This document shows, piece after piece, positions 1 through 10,352 of a stretch of DNA of 64,000 nucleotides. Numbering within the stretch: position 1 is the first letter of the stretch; each line of letters begins with the position of its first letter. Under the pieces are notes generated by a model. The model worked only from the letters and a program-made list of their open reading frames with translations. It did not search any database and was not told where the DNA came from. The DNA lies in assembly GCA_036345935.2 (NCBI GenBank), contig JADWOT020000292.1, positions 186,001 through 250,000 on the forward strand. Direction: 5' to 3'. The DNA is from Taenia hydatigena. Its lineage: Eukaryota; Platyhelminthes; Cestoda; Cyclophyllidea; Taeniidae. The position numbers and the translations under genes are program-made.

Positions 1-65
1 AAACGCGGTCTGCCAACTCCGTTACTAAAGAAGGCTTTCTACTCTACCGTGAGCCTCGGTGTTGA

Positions 66-453
66 TGGGTGAGAATGTGCCTTGCTAAATGCAACCCGGT
101 TTGAAATGCTAAGTTAGCGATTGCCTCTAGAGGCTCATACACAACTTACCTACGCCATTTCAAGACGTCCCCATACGTGCCACAAAAATGATGCAACTGC
201 ATTACAAACAGTCGAACGTGAGGTGCTGTGCTTCAGTCCACTTGTTCACTAGGTCATGCAAACGCTTTGCACGCACGATGGACCATTCACCTGTCAAACG
301 GATTAACTGTAACTCGAACTATGGACAATATGGGCAAATCATAATTATTTTAAAATCCTCCTATTACTTCCTACTTTGATGATTCGAGGGACGGCTGTTA
401 GATTATCTCAAGTTCTCCCTACTTCGCAATGACGAAAATGACATTTAATTTTG
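66..453 (+). repeat. Direct duplication, copy 1
   Basis: This segment reappears almost unchanged at 6043-6455 in the same orientation. Shared landmarks include 'gagaatgtgccttgctaaat' at the left edge and 'atgacgaaaatgacattt' at the right edge. Copy 1 lacks a 17-nt insert and a CTTA run present in copy 2. Both copies hold the same 63-codon open frame, but their near identity alone explains that. No tRNA-primer site, polypurine tract or clear TG..CA ends were seen, so I do not call it an LTR. Confidence 0.85.
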
Positions 454-953
454 GGAGAGAAAGGGTTTTAAATAACTGACAAACAGACAAATGCAGAAAT
501 GCGCGGTGTAGACAGGCTTGACCGCGACAGGTTGAACTGCCAATGCAAAGATACAAATCGCTTGTCATAATGGTGAAATTGGTGCCAAAAGCTAAGAAAT
601 GATGCAACACACAGCAAGAATCAGTAGGAGATGATGTTGTTTTGTTGCCACAAAGTGGAGCACGCATTACCAGCATTTGGACGAATTGGTTTGTTGTTTT
701 AGTCCCCAAAGGTAAAACTACTCGCAGATTAAAACGCTTTGCATCTGAGGCTTTGCTTTCAACTGAGCTGAACTGTTTGCCAAATGACTTGGCTCGGGCT
801 GGATGATATCAGGGGCGCTTGTAATTGGGAATGTGGATTTGCTCGACTTTTTGTTTACCGGAACCAATTGGGACGCATTATTAAAGCTAAACTATTTGAC
901 AAAATTTTAAGAGGCTGTCAAGCGTTCGTCAGTGTCAGTGATGAATGGTGCCT
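454..953. other. Non-coding stretch, nothing recognised
   Basis: Only short unsupported open frames on both strands; no splice-flanked coding signal and no motif I recognise. Confidence 0.5.
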
Positions 954-1280
954 GGATGTTGTGGCCTGCATTATGAGTGTGTGTGGTCGCAGCGTAATTG
1001 GAAAATGCAAACTGCAGTCACAGCGGCTATTTGGCTCAGCTTCGAGGGTCTTATGTTTGCGCGAATTGTGGGTCCACCCTAGGGCGTGGCTCTTGGCTCA
1101 TGAACCGTGGTAGCGCATGATCATCGAAGTATCTCAGCTTGTCACGACTCAGGGCGCGTGTTCATAGCATTTGGTGGAACGTGGTTTTGTGCTGTGTCAG
1201 TGGGCATGAAGTGCGTGCTGTCAGCCAATTAGGAGGGATTGGAGGGAGAGTGCAGTGCTGGAGAAGCAGCTGTGAAAAAG
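954..1280 (+). repeat. Family A repeat, two modules
   Basis: Positions about 954-1125 match about 54030-54240, sharing 'gttgtggcctgcattatgag' and 'gcgcgaattgtgggtccac'. Positions about 1160-1275 match 53160-53275 and, reversed, 43530-43650. The copies differ by substitutions and indels such as a 'cgcctcctcaac' insert in the 54 kb copy. No protein of a known transposon was recognised, so the family is probably non-autonomous or badly decayed. Confidence 0.8.
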
Positions 1281-2842
1281 GCGTCATGTGGAAGACCAAA
1301 CAAAATCAGGTTTTGGAGTCGCAGAGCTGCCCAGCCTGAGATGATTCGTGTCATGATTGTTTCTTTTTGTGCTACTTTCACCTATGGCTCTCCTAGCAAT
1401 TCGGCAGGCAGGACTGACCTCGCTGACAGCTGAAGTTGCCATGGTCCTGAACTGAACAAGGCTGAGTGTGGTTGAGCAGTTCACTCCAAACCAGCGACTG
1501 CAGCCAATCCTTCACGAAGCCATTCTGTCACCTTTTTGCGTGTTTACACGCTTCTAAGCCCTCCTACTTTTTTGGCACAAATCCTTTCTCCGGTCCATAT
1601 GGTCAAACTCACTTCTACCAAATCACATTTGTCCACACGTTCATCCTCATAATTTTGATCAAGTGTACCCATTTCTATCTTACTAGCACGTATTCTTGTT
1701 TACTCTAAACAATTGAAGAGAAATCGGCAACTTCGTCTACGTAAACGATGAATAAATGTGGGAATGCGCAATGCATTTATTGTTACGCATGTCAAGTTGA
1801 ACTTGGTTGTGCTGACCAAAACCCTTCGCCCACTGCATAAGTAGTTAGTGCGTTTCTCCGATTGCATAATCTGCATTGTGAGCAGCATAAGGGAAGTGTA
1901 ACAATTAGTGGAAAAATTAAAAGGCATAATTTGTGAGGAAAATTGAATGTCATTGTGAAGATGTTTTGCTGTTCCAAAATGGCGTTTGCATTACCCAAAT
2001 GACGACCGAGACAACTGCTCTCCAAAGGCCAAAACGGAAATCATCCTTTGATAGGCAAAGCCATGCATTCATCGCATTGACTTGGCTCAATTAACCTCTT
2101 TATGGCGTGATTTTGCACAAATATATATCGTGGGCTAATAAATGACAAATGCGACGCCGAGCTAAATGAAGGTGATCCGTACACAAGACAGGTGACTTCG
2201 ACGATAAACACCTTAGGCTTATTTTTATGAAGCCAACTAAAATTCATTGTAAAAGCATAAGCTATCTAATGAACTTTCAAGATCTTGCGAAGAGTTTGCC
2301 ATCATTAGTGAAGGGTGTTATCAACACTACTAGGAGGCAGGATATTTCATTTTGGAGTACCAGTGACGATTGACACAGATCCTAGCGCACAGTTGAAGTT
2401 TGTCTCGCTCGCGGATTTGTAGTATTTGCTCACATGCCATCGGCCTCTTCGAGGACTTTGACTATCAAGTAAAACTCGCCGCTATGTACAGATTTGATGA
2501 TGCGCACCACCTGTCGCTTGTCACTAGTGCTATCGCATTCCCATTCGGATGGCAAGCGTATATGGCGTGTAGACTGCTTCAATTGAGGTAGTTAATTTAC
2601 TTAGCCCCATTAATGGGAATCGTAAGATTCCTTTCAAAAATCCTTCAAACCTTGCTTAAACATCCGTGAGCTTTTCACATGCACAATCGGACCATATTTA
2701 TTTAGGCAGTCCCAACTAGTTTTGTTGTGAAAACTCCATTTTTCCTTATTCTTCTGATGGGTTAGTCAGTTTTGTCATTGAGACATCCGACCAACCAATG
2801 GTTATCACCCATCGCTGCAAACACTTAAGTTGAAGCTGTTAA
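1281..2842. other. Non-coding stretch, nothing recognised
   Basis: A-T rich sequence with short open frames only. No homology or convincing exon borders seen. Confidence 0.5.
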
Positions 2843-3238
2843 AGCCTGACATCGTTCACACTTTCCATCCGCCTCTTCTTCTTCACCTTCGCTCCCATCT
2901 TCTTACTCCTCGCCAACGAACGTCAGGATAGTTCCGCCTGTAAGCGGCCACCCGAAAGACCAGTCAACATGTCCTTTGAGGGCATGTCCAATCTAACCAT
3001 CTGCGTACGATCAAATGGGGAATCCGGCAAGCATTCGCCACCCAAATATAGCCTGACAAAGCTGTTTCGAATACCAAGGACGGAAAAAGGAGAGTCTGTC
3101 ACCTTTGATGACCTTGCGTACCTGCCCGCTGAAATGTGGGAAAAGACGAGGTATCCGGAAATATACTGGACCTATCCTCAGGATGTACCACTGAAGAGCA
3201 TTGTGGAGAGAGTTAAGAAGGGACAGACTGTGGATCAT
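2843..3238 (+). CDS. GT31-type glycosyltransferase, orphan first exon
   Basis: Reads as the stem region of a type II Golgi glycosyltransferase of the beta-1,3-galactosyltransferase (GT31) kind. The frame is open from a TAA at 2840-2842 to a GTGAGT donor at 3239. The 3' third contains 'IYWTYPQDVPLKSIVERVKK', which aligns without gaps to the minus-strand exon ending at 24652; both exons end in phase 0 at the same alignment point. The only ATG in frame is at 2969. Upstream of it the frame encodes a hydrophobic run (RLFFFTFAPIFLLLA), which could be the membrane anchor with its own start lost. The same bases also look like a pyrimidine tract before an acceptor at 2925-2926, so the true left border is uncertain. 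No GT31 catalytic exon (DDD motif) follows within the next several kb. Confidence 0.6.
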
Positions 3239-4160
3239 GTGAGTTGACCATTCCATCTGCTCATCCCAAATTGACAAGTTTCATGGAAGGGCTCAGTTAA
3301 GTTATCGAGGAGACCCTACAACGTTAAACGTTGTGCAATTGAGGAGGCCTATTCGTGGCATTCATTTTCCGCTTATTGCTGAAGCATTCACCATAAAGAC
3401 CGTTTGGTAGCCAAAAGTAATCAAACGCATTCTGTTGATTTTATACCCTATAAAGTGGGGGATCGCATGTTTGTCTCATCGGCACGGTGCTCTCCACTAT
3501 GGTTTGCGCCACTTTTCTCCAATTTTGAAATATCCAAAGTTACCTGTTGCATTTCAGACTCGACTGCTTTGCCTAGTGGAGCCAAAAAGTGTACTAAAGC
3601 TAAGGAAATGCCTTATCAAAGTTTAAATTAGTTTATTTAAGTTTGTGGAAGTAGAATTTGTGCGGTGACGTTACAGATCACCAGATGCTCATGCGCCATT
3701 TGGAGGAGACTCCTCTTTCGTTGGGAATAAGCATTAGCTAATTTTAGTTAGTTAATGATGAATCGAGTTGGACGAATCTTGCTTGTTGTTGTAAGATACA
3801 GGTAGCGCTAAAGCAACTCTTTTTGCACTATTCATTTTGGACTCGTCGAGTGATCACTTTTTGGAACCTCTAATTAACTTTAGCCGCTATTTGTCTTTAA
3901 GTATTAGCAAATTTTGATTTCCTCTTTTTAATTCATCGGCGAAAAAATATTGGCTGCAGCCCACTTTATACTTTTCCCACCGATATCCCTGAATCCCAAA
4001 ATTTTTTACTGGCTTACGTAAATCAGTCACTTGGAATCTCTAGTTGTATTTTGCCAGTTGTACATGTAGAAGCGAAGTCCAAGTTTAAGTTTAATGGCTG
4101 TGAAAGCCTCTCCTCCATTTCAACCTATTATTGACGACTTTCTCATTTGTAGACATCGCG
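3239..4160. other. Non-coding stretch, presumed intron or flank
   Basis: Begins with a good donor (GTGAGT). No downstream exon of the GT31 gene was recognised in it. Confidence 0.45.
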
Positions 4161-4448
4161 ATGCGCATTCATTGCTGCAGACGAGTCCTTCTCCTAGTCG
4201 TCTAAAGTGTCACAAACATGGCCTTCATTCTAGTCATTTTTAGCGTGATAGGGAGGAACGAAGCCGTTGATGGAGGGCTGGGAAGGAATCGGGACTACTT
4301 CATCACTGTCGATTTGCCTCTTTATTGGGGATGCCTAAGCTGCCACCACAAATTCCTCATTGTGAACAACCGTGATGGCGATGTGGACATATCATATAAC
4401 CTGGTCGTTCACAATGATCCTCGCAGCTTGCGCGATGAATGGAAATGA
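4161..4448 (+). pseudogene. Hydrophobic N-terminal relic, perhaps GT14
   Basis: From ATG 4161 the frame encodes a basic then hydrophobic start, is cut by TAA at 4203-4205, and resumes with a second hydrophobic run (MAFILVIFSVIG) from 4218 to a stop at 4446-4448. The end of the frame reads 'DGDVDISYNLVVHNDPRSLR', which resembles the start of the GT14 catalytic domain and the matching part of the 48.8-49.3 kb relic (DGDMPIALKLVV). The rest of a GT14 domain does not follow. I infer a decayed first exon of a type II membrane enzyme; family membership is tentative. Confidence 0.3.
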
Positions 4449-6042
4449 CCCATCGGCAGAACAGCTGCGTGGTCGTGGGCAGCCATAAATGATTAGACTG
4501 ATTTATTAGCATTATGGCCATTTAATCCATAAGCAGGACTACTTCTTTTATGAGTTCTTAAAGTCGTTAGAGTTAACAGTCTATGGCTCCTATAAATTTG
4601 GTCTGAGGTAGAAAGCGGATTCCCCATAATCAGTCTGCCACAGTTTAAATTCATCGGCAAATGAAGGCATGATATCTACCGCACATTTTTTGCCACCCTT
4701 TGCACAAGCGAGTAAGCAGATACGATAGCTGCAACTCTAAGCTGTGGAGCAAGTTAGCAAGGTCTAGGCTACAGTTGTCTGAGAGCCTAAAGGGTCAACT
4801 CACGGTGCCATTACATTGACTTTACCGTTCACGTTAGCACGACTCGTCATTTTCCTAATTTGCCAAAACTATCTCATTTACCCATTTTTAACTACTGTAA
4901 CTTACCAATTATATTTACCATAGTCCGTCATTGTTTAGATGGTGAAAGAAATAGCAGAGGTGGTATTCCAACACATCGTATAACTTAAGTGGAAGGGAAC
5001 TTGAACTTCTTTGTACAATTTTGGCCTGCAAACATTGGAATCCACTCGTTCGATCCTCAGTAGGAACGCAAATATAACTACACAATTAGTATTTTGCAAT
5101 AAGAAGGAAGGGAAGTTAAGACGCCTCTGCCAAACCAGTGTGGACGATCGTCACATTCAACGCAGTTGGTGGTGGAAAATGTTTAAATGCTTTTGATATT
5201 TTTTAACGAATTGTTCACCATTACCCAGTTTGACGCATCTCGCTACGTGATTACTGCAACAAAATCAACCATTCAGCATGGCGATAAAGTGCTGATGGTG
5301 AAGTGGATTTCAGGGGAATCACATAGTAGGTGGGTGGAGTGCGCAGCGATGCCCCTCTCTCATGGCCAATCTCTACCTCCGGTGAGAGCGATTAACGATG
5401 TAGTACTTTCACACACATCTGAACCTCAAAACCACTATGAAAATCGAAACACAGCGTAAAAATTCCGAAAAACATTACCCATGCTTTCAATTCGTCACGC
5501 AAATCACTTCCTAAATACCTCTACTATCGCATCGTCAATTTACCAACCCAGCAGCAATGCCACGCTTCCATTCTAGCAGTTTACCTCTAGCGATGAGACA
5601 GAATGCGCATCTGATGCTTCTATCGAACCGCGATTTCAATGCTCCTGCAGTTGGTTTCGCGTCAGGCAACAATCATGGTTACATTGTAAAGTAGGAGAAA
5701 TATCCACAAAATTGGTTCCTTCCTCTAGTCTTTCATCATGGATAAAGTCATCTTGCATGCACAAGGCAACCGAGTACGGCGCTTACAAATTCGCCTCCAC
5801 TAGTGTAAGTCGACCGCGAAATCAAATTCAATCCGAACAGTACACCTGTGGCACCTAAGTGATTGTGGCAGAAAACAGTTTTGTTTGACAAGGTGAACTG
5901 GTTCATCATTTATGTGCAAATCGTTGCCGTAACCTCAAAACGAGTAGGTCACACCTGGGGTGAAATGCGATCCAGGATGGCTGAAGATGACTACAGATCT
6001 GCGCCATCCAAATTTTGACGAAATGCCACGAAGTGGCGAAGG
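4449..6042. other. Non-coding stretch, nothing recognised
   Basis: Short open frames without splice support. No repeats recognised inside apart from the duplication that begins at its right edge. Confidence 0.45.
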
Positions 6043-6455
6043 AGAATGTGCCTTGCTAAATGCAACCCAACAAGCAATGATTATCCGGTTTGAAATGCTA
6101 AGTTAGCGATTGCCTGCCTCTAGAGGCTCATACACAACTCACTTACTTACTTACTTACGCCATTTCAAGACGTCCTCATACGTGCCACAAAAATGATGCA
6201 ACTGCATTGCAAACAGTCGAACGTGAGGTGCTGTGCTTCAGTCCACATGTTCACTAGGTCATGCAAACGCTTTGCACGCACGATGGACCATTCACCTGTC
6301 AAACGGATTAACTGTAACTCGAACTATGGACAATATGGGCAAATCATGATTATTTTAAAATCCTCCTATTACTTCCTACTTTGATTATTCGAGGGACGGC
6401 TGTTAGATTATCTCAAGTTCTCCCTACTTCGCGATGACGAAAATGACATTTGATT
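6043..6455 (+). repeat. Direct duplication, copy 2
   Basis: Second copy of the segment at 66-453, same orientation. It carries an extra 'aacaagcaatgattatc' near its left end and a short CTTA tandem run near 6145-6160 that copy 1 lacks. The remainder differs by only a few substitutions, so the duplication is young compared with the other repeats here. Confidence 0.85.
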
Positions 6456-8527
6456 TTACCTGCGATTGCACTTCACGGCGACAACGCAAATAGGTTTAAA
6501 CTCTAACCCAAATAAGGTCTCTATGCCTATAATATCCTAATTAGTCTTTCCAGCATCCAAAGCCAGATCGGTGTTGCTCTAATTGTCGCAACAATGAAAA
6601 TGACGTGGCTCTCGTCTTCACACATGAATGCACGCTCTCTCAAAATGCAGGAATCGTGTGTACTGTATTCTCTTATTCTCTAAGAAAGGTGCTTTAAACT
6701 GCCGGGATTCGTGTTTCCCTTTTAGACCAATGAATTTGGTACCAAGAAATTCGCGAATTTTTGCCTTTGAGCAAGCACTTCGAAGACGCTTTGCAACGAT
6801 TCTCCAAGCCGGCGCAACCTCACTGATGCAGAGAATATCACTCATCAGCGCAACTTCGCTTGTAACAAGCAACTTGAGATAATTCATTCCTTTACAATGC
6901 TCTAGAGCCAAACATAACATGTGTTCTTTGTTGTACTTAGTAATCTAGTAGTTGGTTTTATGACCAGGTACTGGAGCTTGAGCTAGGATTATGTCCACTT
7001 CCCAACTCGAGTAATCAGGTAACCAAGCCGTCCATGACGTCCGTCTTCACTACGGTGGGAGAGCAAGCAGAAGGCATGGCGTGCTGTTGGAGTAATGAAG
7101 AAAGCTGAAGGCCTCGGAAGATCCTAGGTTATCACATGGATAGCACGGAACTGGTCATGGTCTCACAGTAATTGAAGGCATTTCACTAACCCTCAGCATG
7201 TTGCATTGGCCAACTAGAGCGCGACATCGTTAATTATTCAGAAGGCAACTTACATCAATGGCAGAAAAGTGTCACCAATGAACGGTTCTGATCCCTAAAC
7301 CAAGAACTGCTCTCATTCGAGGCAGAAGACTGCATGGAAAAACTATTTGGTTGGCGTTCGCCCACCCCTCAATACGACAACGGTTATTTGCTGGGGCGAA
7401 ATCCAACCGCAGGAACAAGGAATCCGCGCTGTGGTTTAATAAGCGATTTTGCATCCTGCATCGTCTTACGAGGAAATAACGTGCTTAGGGAGTCGAGATA
7501 TTGCTGCCCGGTTGGTGGAGTGAAGTTGTGATAATAGAGGTGTCAAACCAGTTGTGCATGAAAAGAATTGAAGAGCTTGCAAAAATTTGTTCAACGCCTT
7601 TGCAGCGCAATTCATTTTCCTTCCAATTTTGAGTTTCAGTAGCGCCTGAACCGAAGAGTACGTGTCAAGAACAGGGGCTTCATTGAGGCACCTACCCACC
7701 CACTACCTATTCTTTTGAAAGTCTCCTCACTACAGCAATTTCTCGCGACGGTAAGAGGTTGTTGATGAAGAAACCGCGTTGTGAAGCTGGCCGAATTGAT
7801 TGGGAGGAAACAATTTGCTGAACGACGCTAACAACACGCAACATTGTCAGCAGTTAATCTATTTGCAAAAAAGAGAAGTTTGTGTACAACATATGAGTGA
7901 AGAGGTCATGGTTACTGTTCCATCTTATTGCAAATACTAATGCTGAAGTAAGCAATGTGCGTGTTTACTGAGGATTGGATGAATAGACTGCGAAATGTGT
8001 ACAAACCACTTCATGGTATCCACAAGTTAATGTGTGCGATGTGGTATTTGACCACAATTACATGCAAGGTGGAGGGATATCATCCCTGCTTTTCATTTCA
8101 CTATTTAAGCAATGATGCAACACAGCAACAAAGCGATTGCGGTTGGAGTAATAGTATGAAAAAACCAAAAATAAATTTACGTATTGGAATAATAGACAAT
8201 TTCGCTGTTAAGCATTTGGGCTCCGTTGCATGTTTGCTCCCAAAGACACATTCAAACGCTGCAGAAGTCAATTTGAAGGTGACACGAATGCAGCGTTCGT
8301 CAGTGTGAGTGAGGAATGGTGCCAAAACTAGCTGAAACTGGGATATTGCTCTTCAGAGTGCCAGTTGGGAGTAGCATAAATGCTTGCTTTCAGCTTGTAT
8401 CTGTCTTAATCTACAATTTACAATGCTCACTTAGATGCGTTAAAATAAGGAAGACTACCCACCATCCCGTGGCCGATAACTTCGTCGTGCCCTTTCGCTG
8501 TCATGGTACTGTTGCTGCTGCAACTGC
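6456..8527. other. Non-coding stretch, nothing firm
   Basis: Contains open frames of up to 117 codons (7955-8308) that overlap a similar-length frame on the other strand and match no family I know. I cannot support a gene. Confidence 0.4.
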
Positions 8528-8687
8528 GCCCCAATGCAGTAAGACCTTCGTGAGTGCCAAACCGTTCTGGCACTTCATGCAGCTAAGAGGTTTCAAGTGA
8601 GGTGAGACTTGCCTCGATTTATTGGTCAGTAGAGTAACTTTTGTGGGAACACGAACTGATTGCGTTGGAGGTGACTTGTGTGCCGGT
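8528..8687 (+). repeat. Family A module abutting the GT14 gene
   Basis: Matches 53789-53950 with few differences, from 'gcgccccaatg' on the left to 'gtgtgccggtg' on the right. To the right the two loci diverge abruptly: here GT14 coding sequence starts, there unrelated sequence starts. The 44 kb copy of the family stops at the same 'gcgccccaatg' left edge, so this is a real module boundary. Confidence 0.85.
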
Positions 8688-9493
8688 GATGAGAGTGTTC
8701 TACTGCCACAACTGGTCTGCGGAACACAAGCTCTTCGGCGACATTCCTCTTGGAAGTACCTTATCAACTTGGTGGGACAGGATTTTCCTCTTCGCACCAA
8801 TCTCGAATTGATCGCAGCCTTAAAGGCTCTCAACGGTTCCAATCTCATTGAATCCCTTTCCATCGATGAGCACAAGGATTGGGTAGGCGATGCAAAGCTA
8901 CCGCTTAAAGTGAGTGCATTGTCACCTCTTCCTCTGTTGTACAGCTTAAAATATTGTCCTTCATTGTTTTGTGTGATTTGCAGGCCACGTGGTTCAAGGG
9001 TTCCATTTACGGTGCGTATCGTCGTGAGTTCTTGGAAGAGGCGATCCTAGGAAGGCGAGTGGAACCGATTCGGAGTGTGATTGTTGAACACGACGTCTTT
9101 GAACATCCGGATGAGCTGTTTTTCCCCACACTTGCTTACAATTCGCATCTGGGACTGCCTGGAGCCTGTCTCACCTCTCCTTTGCCAAGTTCTGAAACAC
9201 AAATGAATTTTCTGGGAAAGTATGTTATTTGGTTGGGTTACGATTTACCTTGCGAAACGAAATTCGTGCGTGACGTATGCATTTTGGGCATGGTGCATGT
9301 CAACATGCTGAAGAGGGCACCGCACATCTCGGCCAATAAATTTCACGCCGACTATGAGCAGGAGGCTTACGATGAAATGGAACGATGGTACTTTGAGAAG
9401 GTGGAGGTGGAAGTCACTACTGGTTTCTATTCTCATCAGCACTCTGACCCTTCCGTGTACGCCGGACTTTCGTGTTCACAAAATCACCTTTAA
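8688..9493 (+). CDS. GT14 core-2/I-branching GlcNAc-transferase, C-terminal half
   Basis: Encodes the C-terminal half of a beta-1,6-N-acetylglucosaminyltransferase of family GT14, a type II Golgi enzyme that adds branching GlcNAc to O-glycans or I antigens. Exon 8688-8909 carries 'WKYLINLVGQDFPLRTNLEL' and 'ALKALNGSN', classic for the family. A 74-nt GT..AG intron (8910-8983, donor GTGAGT, acceptor TTTGCAG) joins in phase 0 to exon 8984-9493. That exon holds the expected 'FKGSIYGAYRREF', the acidic 'HPDELFFPTL' segment (probably carrying the catalytic Glu), 'ANKFHADY' and 'MERWYFEKV', ending at TAA 9491-9493. All of this is intact. The N-terminal half (membrane anchor, stem, NYYCIH region) is missing: family A repeat sequence begins exactly where it should be, and no ATG precedes in frame. 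Either a 5'-truncated pseudogene or a gene whose first exons lie elsewhere. Confidence 0.9.
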
Positions 9494-9602
9494 GATGGGA
9501 TTTTGTGCATTTATTTCGCCCCATCTCTCCTCTCTTCCAAAAGCTATGCTGAATAACATTAAGAAACTATAATGCTTAAACGCACTTTTCTTCCTCATGC
9601 GG

Positions 9603-9608
9603 AATAAA
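9603..9608 (+). promoter_or_regulatory. AATAAA poly(A) signal of GT14 gene
   Basis: Canonical AATAAA about 110 nt after the GT14 stop codon, a normal distance for a 3' UTR. Confidence 0.5.
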
Positions 9609-10135
9609 CCTCATTCCTCAAACCTGTATATCTTCCCAAAAGCTCGTGGGCACGTGCAGATGAGAGAACTTTCATCCTCTTGATAGAGGAGTGTTAAACC
9701 TTGTTACTATGAGTGGCAGAGCAGCTGCTGCGGTGAAGTGGGAAGGCCTAAAGGGCTCTCAGATAGCTTATTTTCGGTGAGACAGAATATTCCGCTGTAA
9801 ATCAGACTCTTGCGTTTCGTTCTATGCTCTGAAGCACAGTTGTCATTTGTGCTTGATGGTTTGCTGACATGATGACAATGACTTGTGCAATCTTCATCTA
9901 TGATGAACCAGACAAAATTGCGCCCAACTTCATTACTGCTTAGTCTACTTTAGATTAAATGTTAAGGTTCTTTGCCTTTTATTCTTGGAAATATTCAAAG
10001 GCACTACAGTAAAAATATTTTAGTTGCTGATGAAGTGTTTATCACTGCTTTTGGCTGCCTACTTACTCATGAATTTCACCATTAAGGCAACAATTATAGT
10101 TGACTTGAAACATCGCATTGCAACCGTACTTTCAG
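9609..10135. other. Non-coding stretch, nothing recognised
   Basis: No coding signal or repeat seen. Confidence 0.45.
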
Positions 10136-10352
10136 TCGATCTTGCGAATTCGTCGTGCCATCTGCGGATGACCTTTGGGAACGAGAAATGCAGATGCCAT
10201 GTCCATACCTCCAAATGCCGGATTCCACCGCGGAGGCAACTCACCCATCATGCATCCTTCGCTCCTGTTCTTATTCGCTCGCAAGCTTCCACCATTCTAG
10301 CGCATTATCTGGTAGCACCTCTTCAATTTCACATTATTCCATGAACGATCAG
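10136..10352 (+). CDS. Candidate internal exon, unknown protein
   Basis: A 217-nt segment lies between a good acceptor (CCGTACTTTCAG, ending 10135) and a near-consensus donor (CAG|GTAAGA at 10353). One frame is open throughout, entering in phase 2 and leaving in phase 0. It encodes a Ser-rich peptide with an acidic start (PSADDLWEREMQMP) and a tail of SGSTSSISHYSMNDQ. I do not recognise the protein, and no partner exon was identified nearby. A second frame is also open over part of it, so chance remains possible. Confidence 0.35.

Noticed and set aside
66..6455. LTR retrotransposon bounded by the two direct duplicates
   Set aside because: No primer-binding site, polypurine tract, gag or pol between them; instead GT31-like exon sequence.
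8501..8875. 124-codon open frame on the minus strand
   Set aside because: Antisense to the GT14 exon and to a repeat; openness is a by-product of those sequences.
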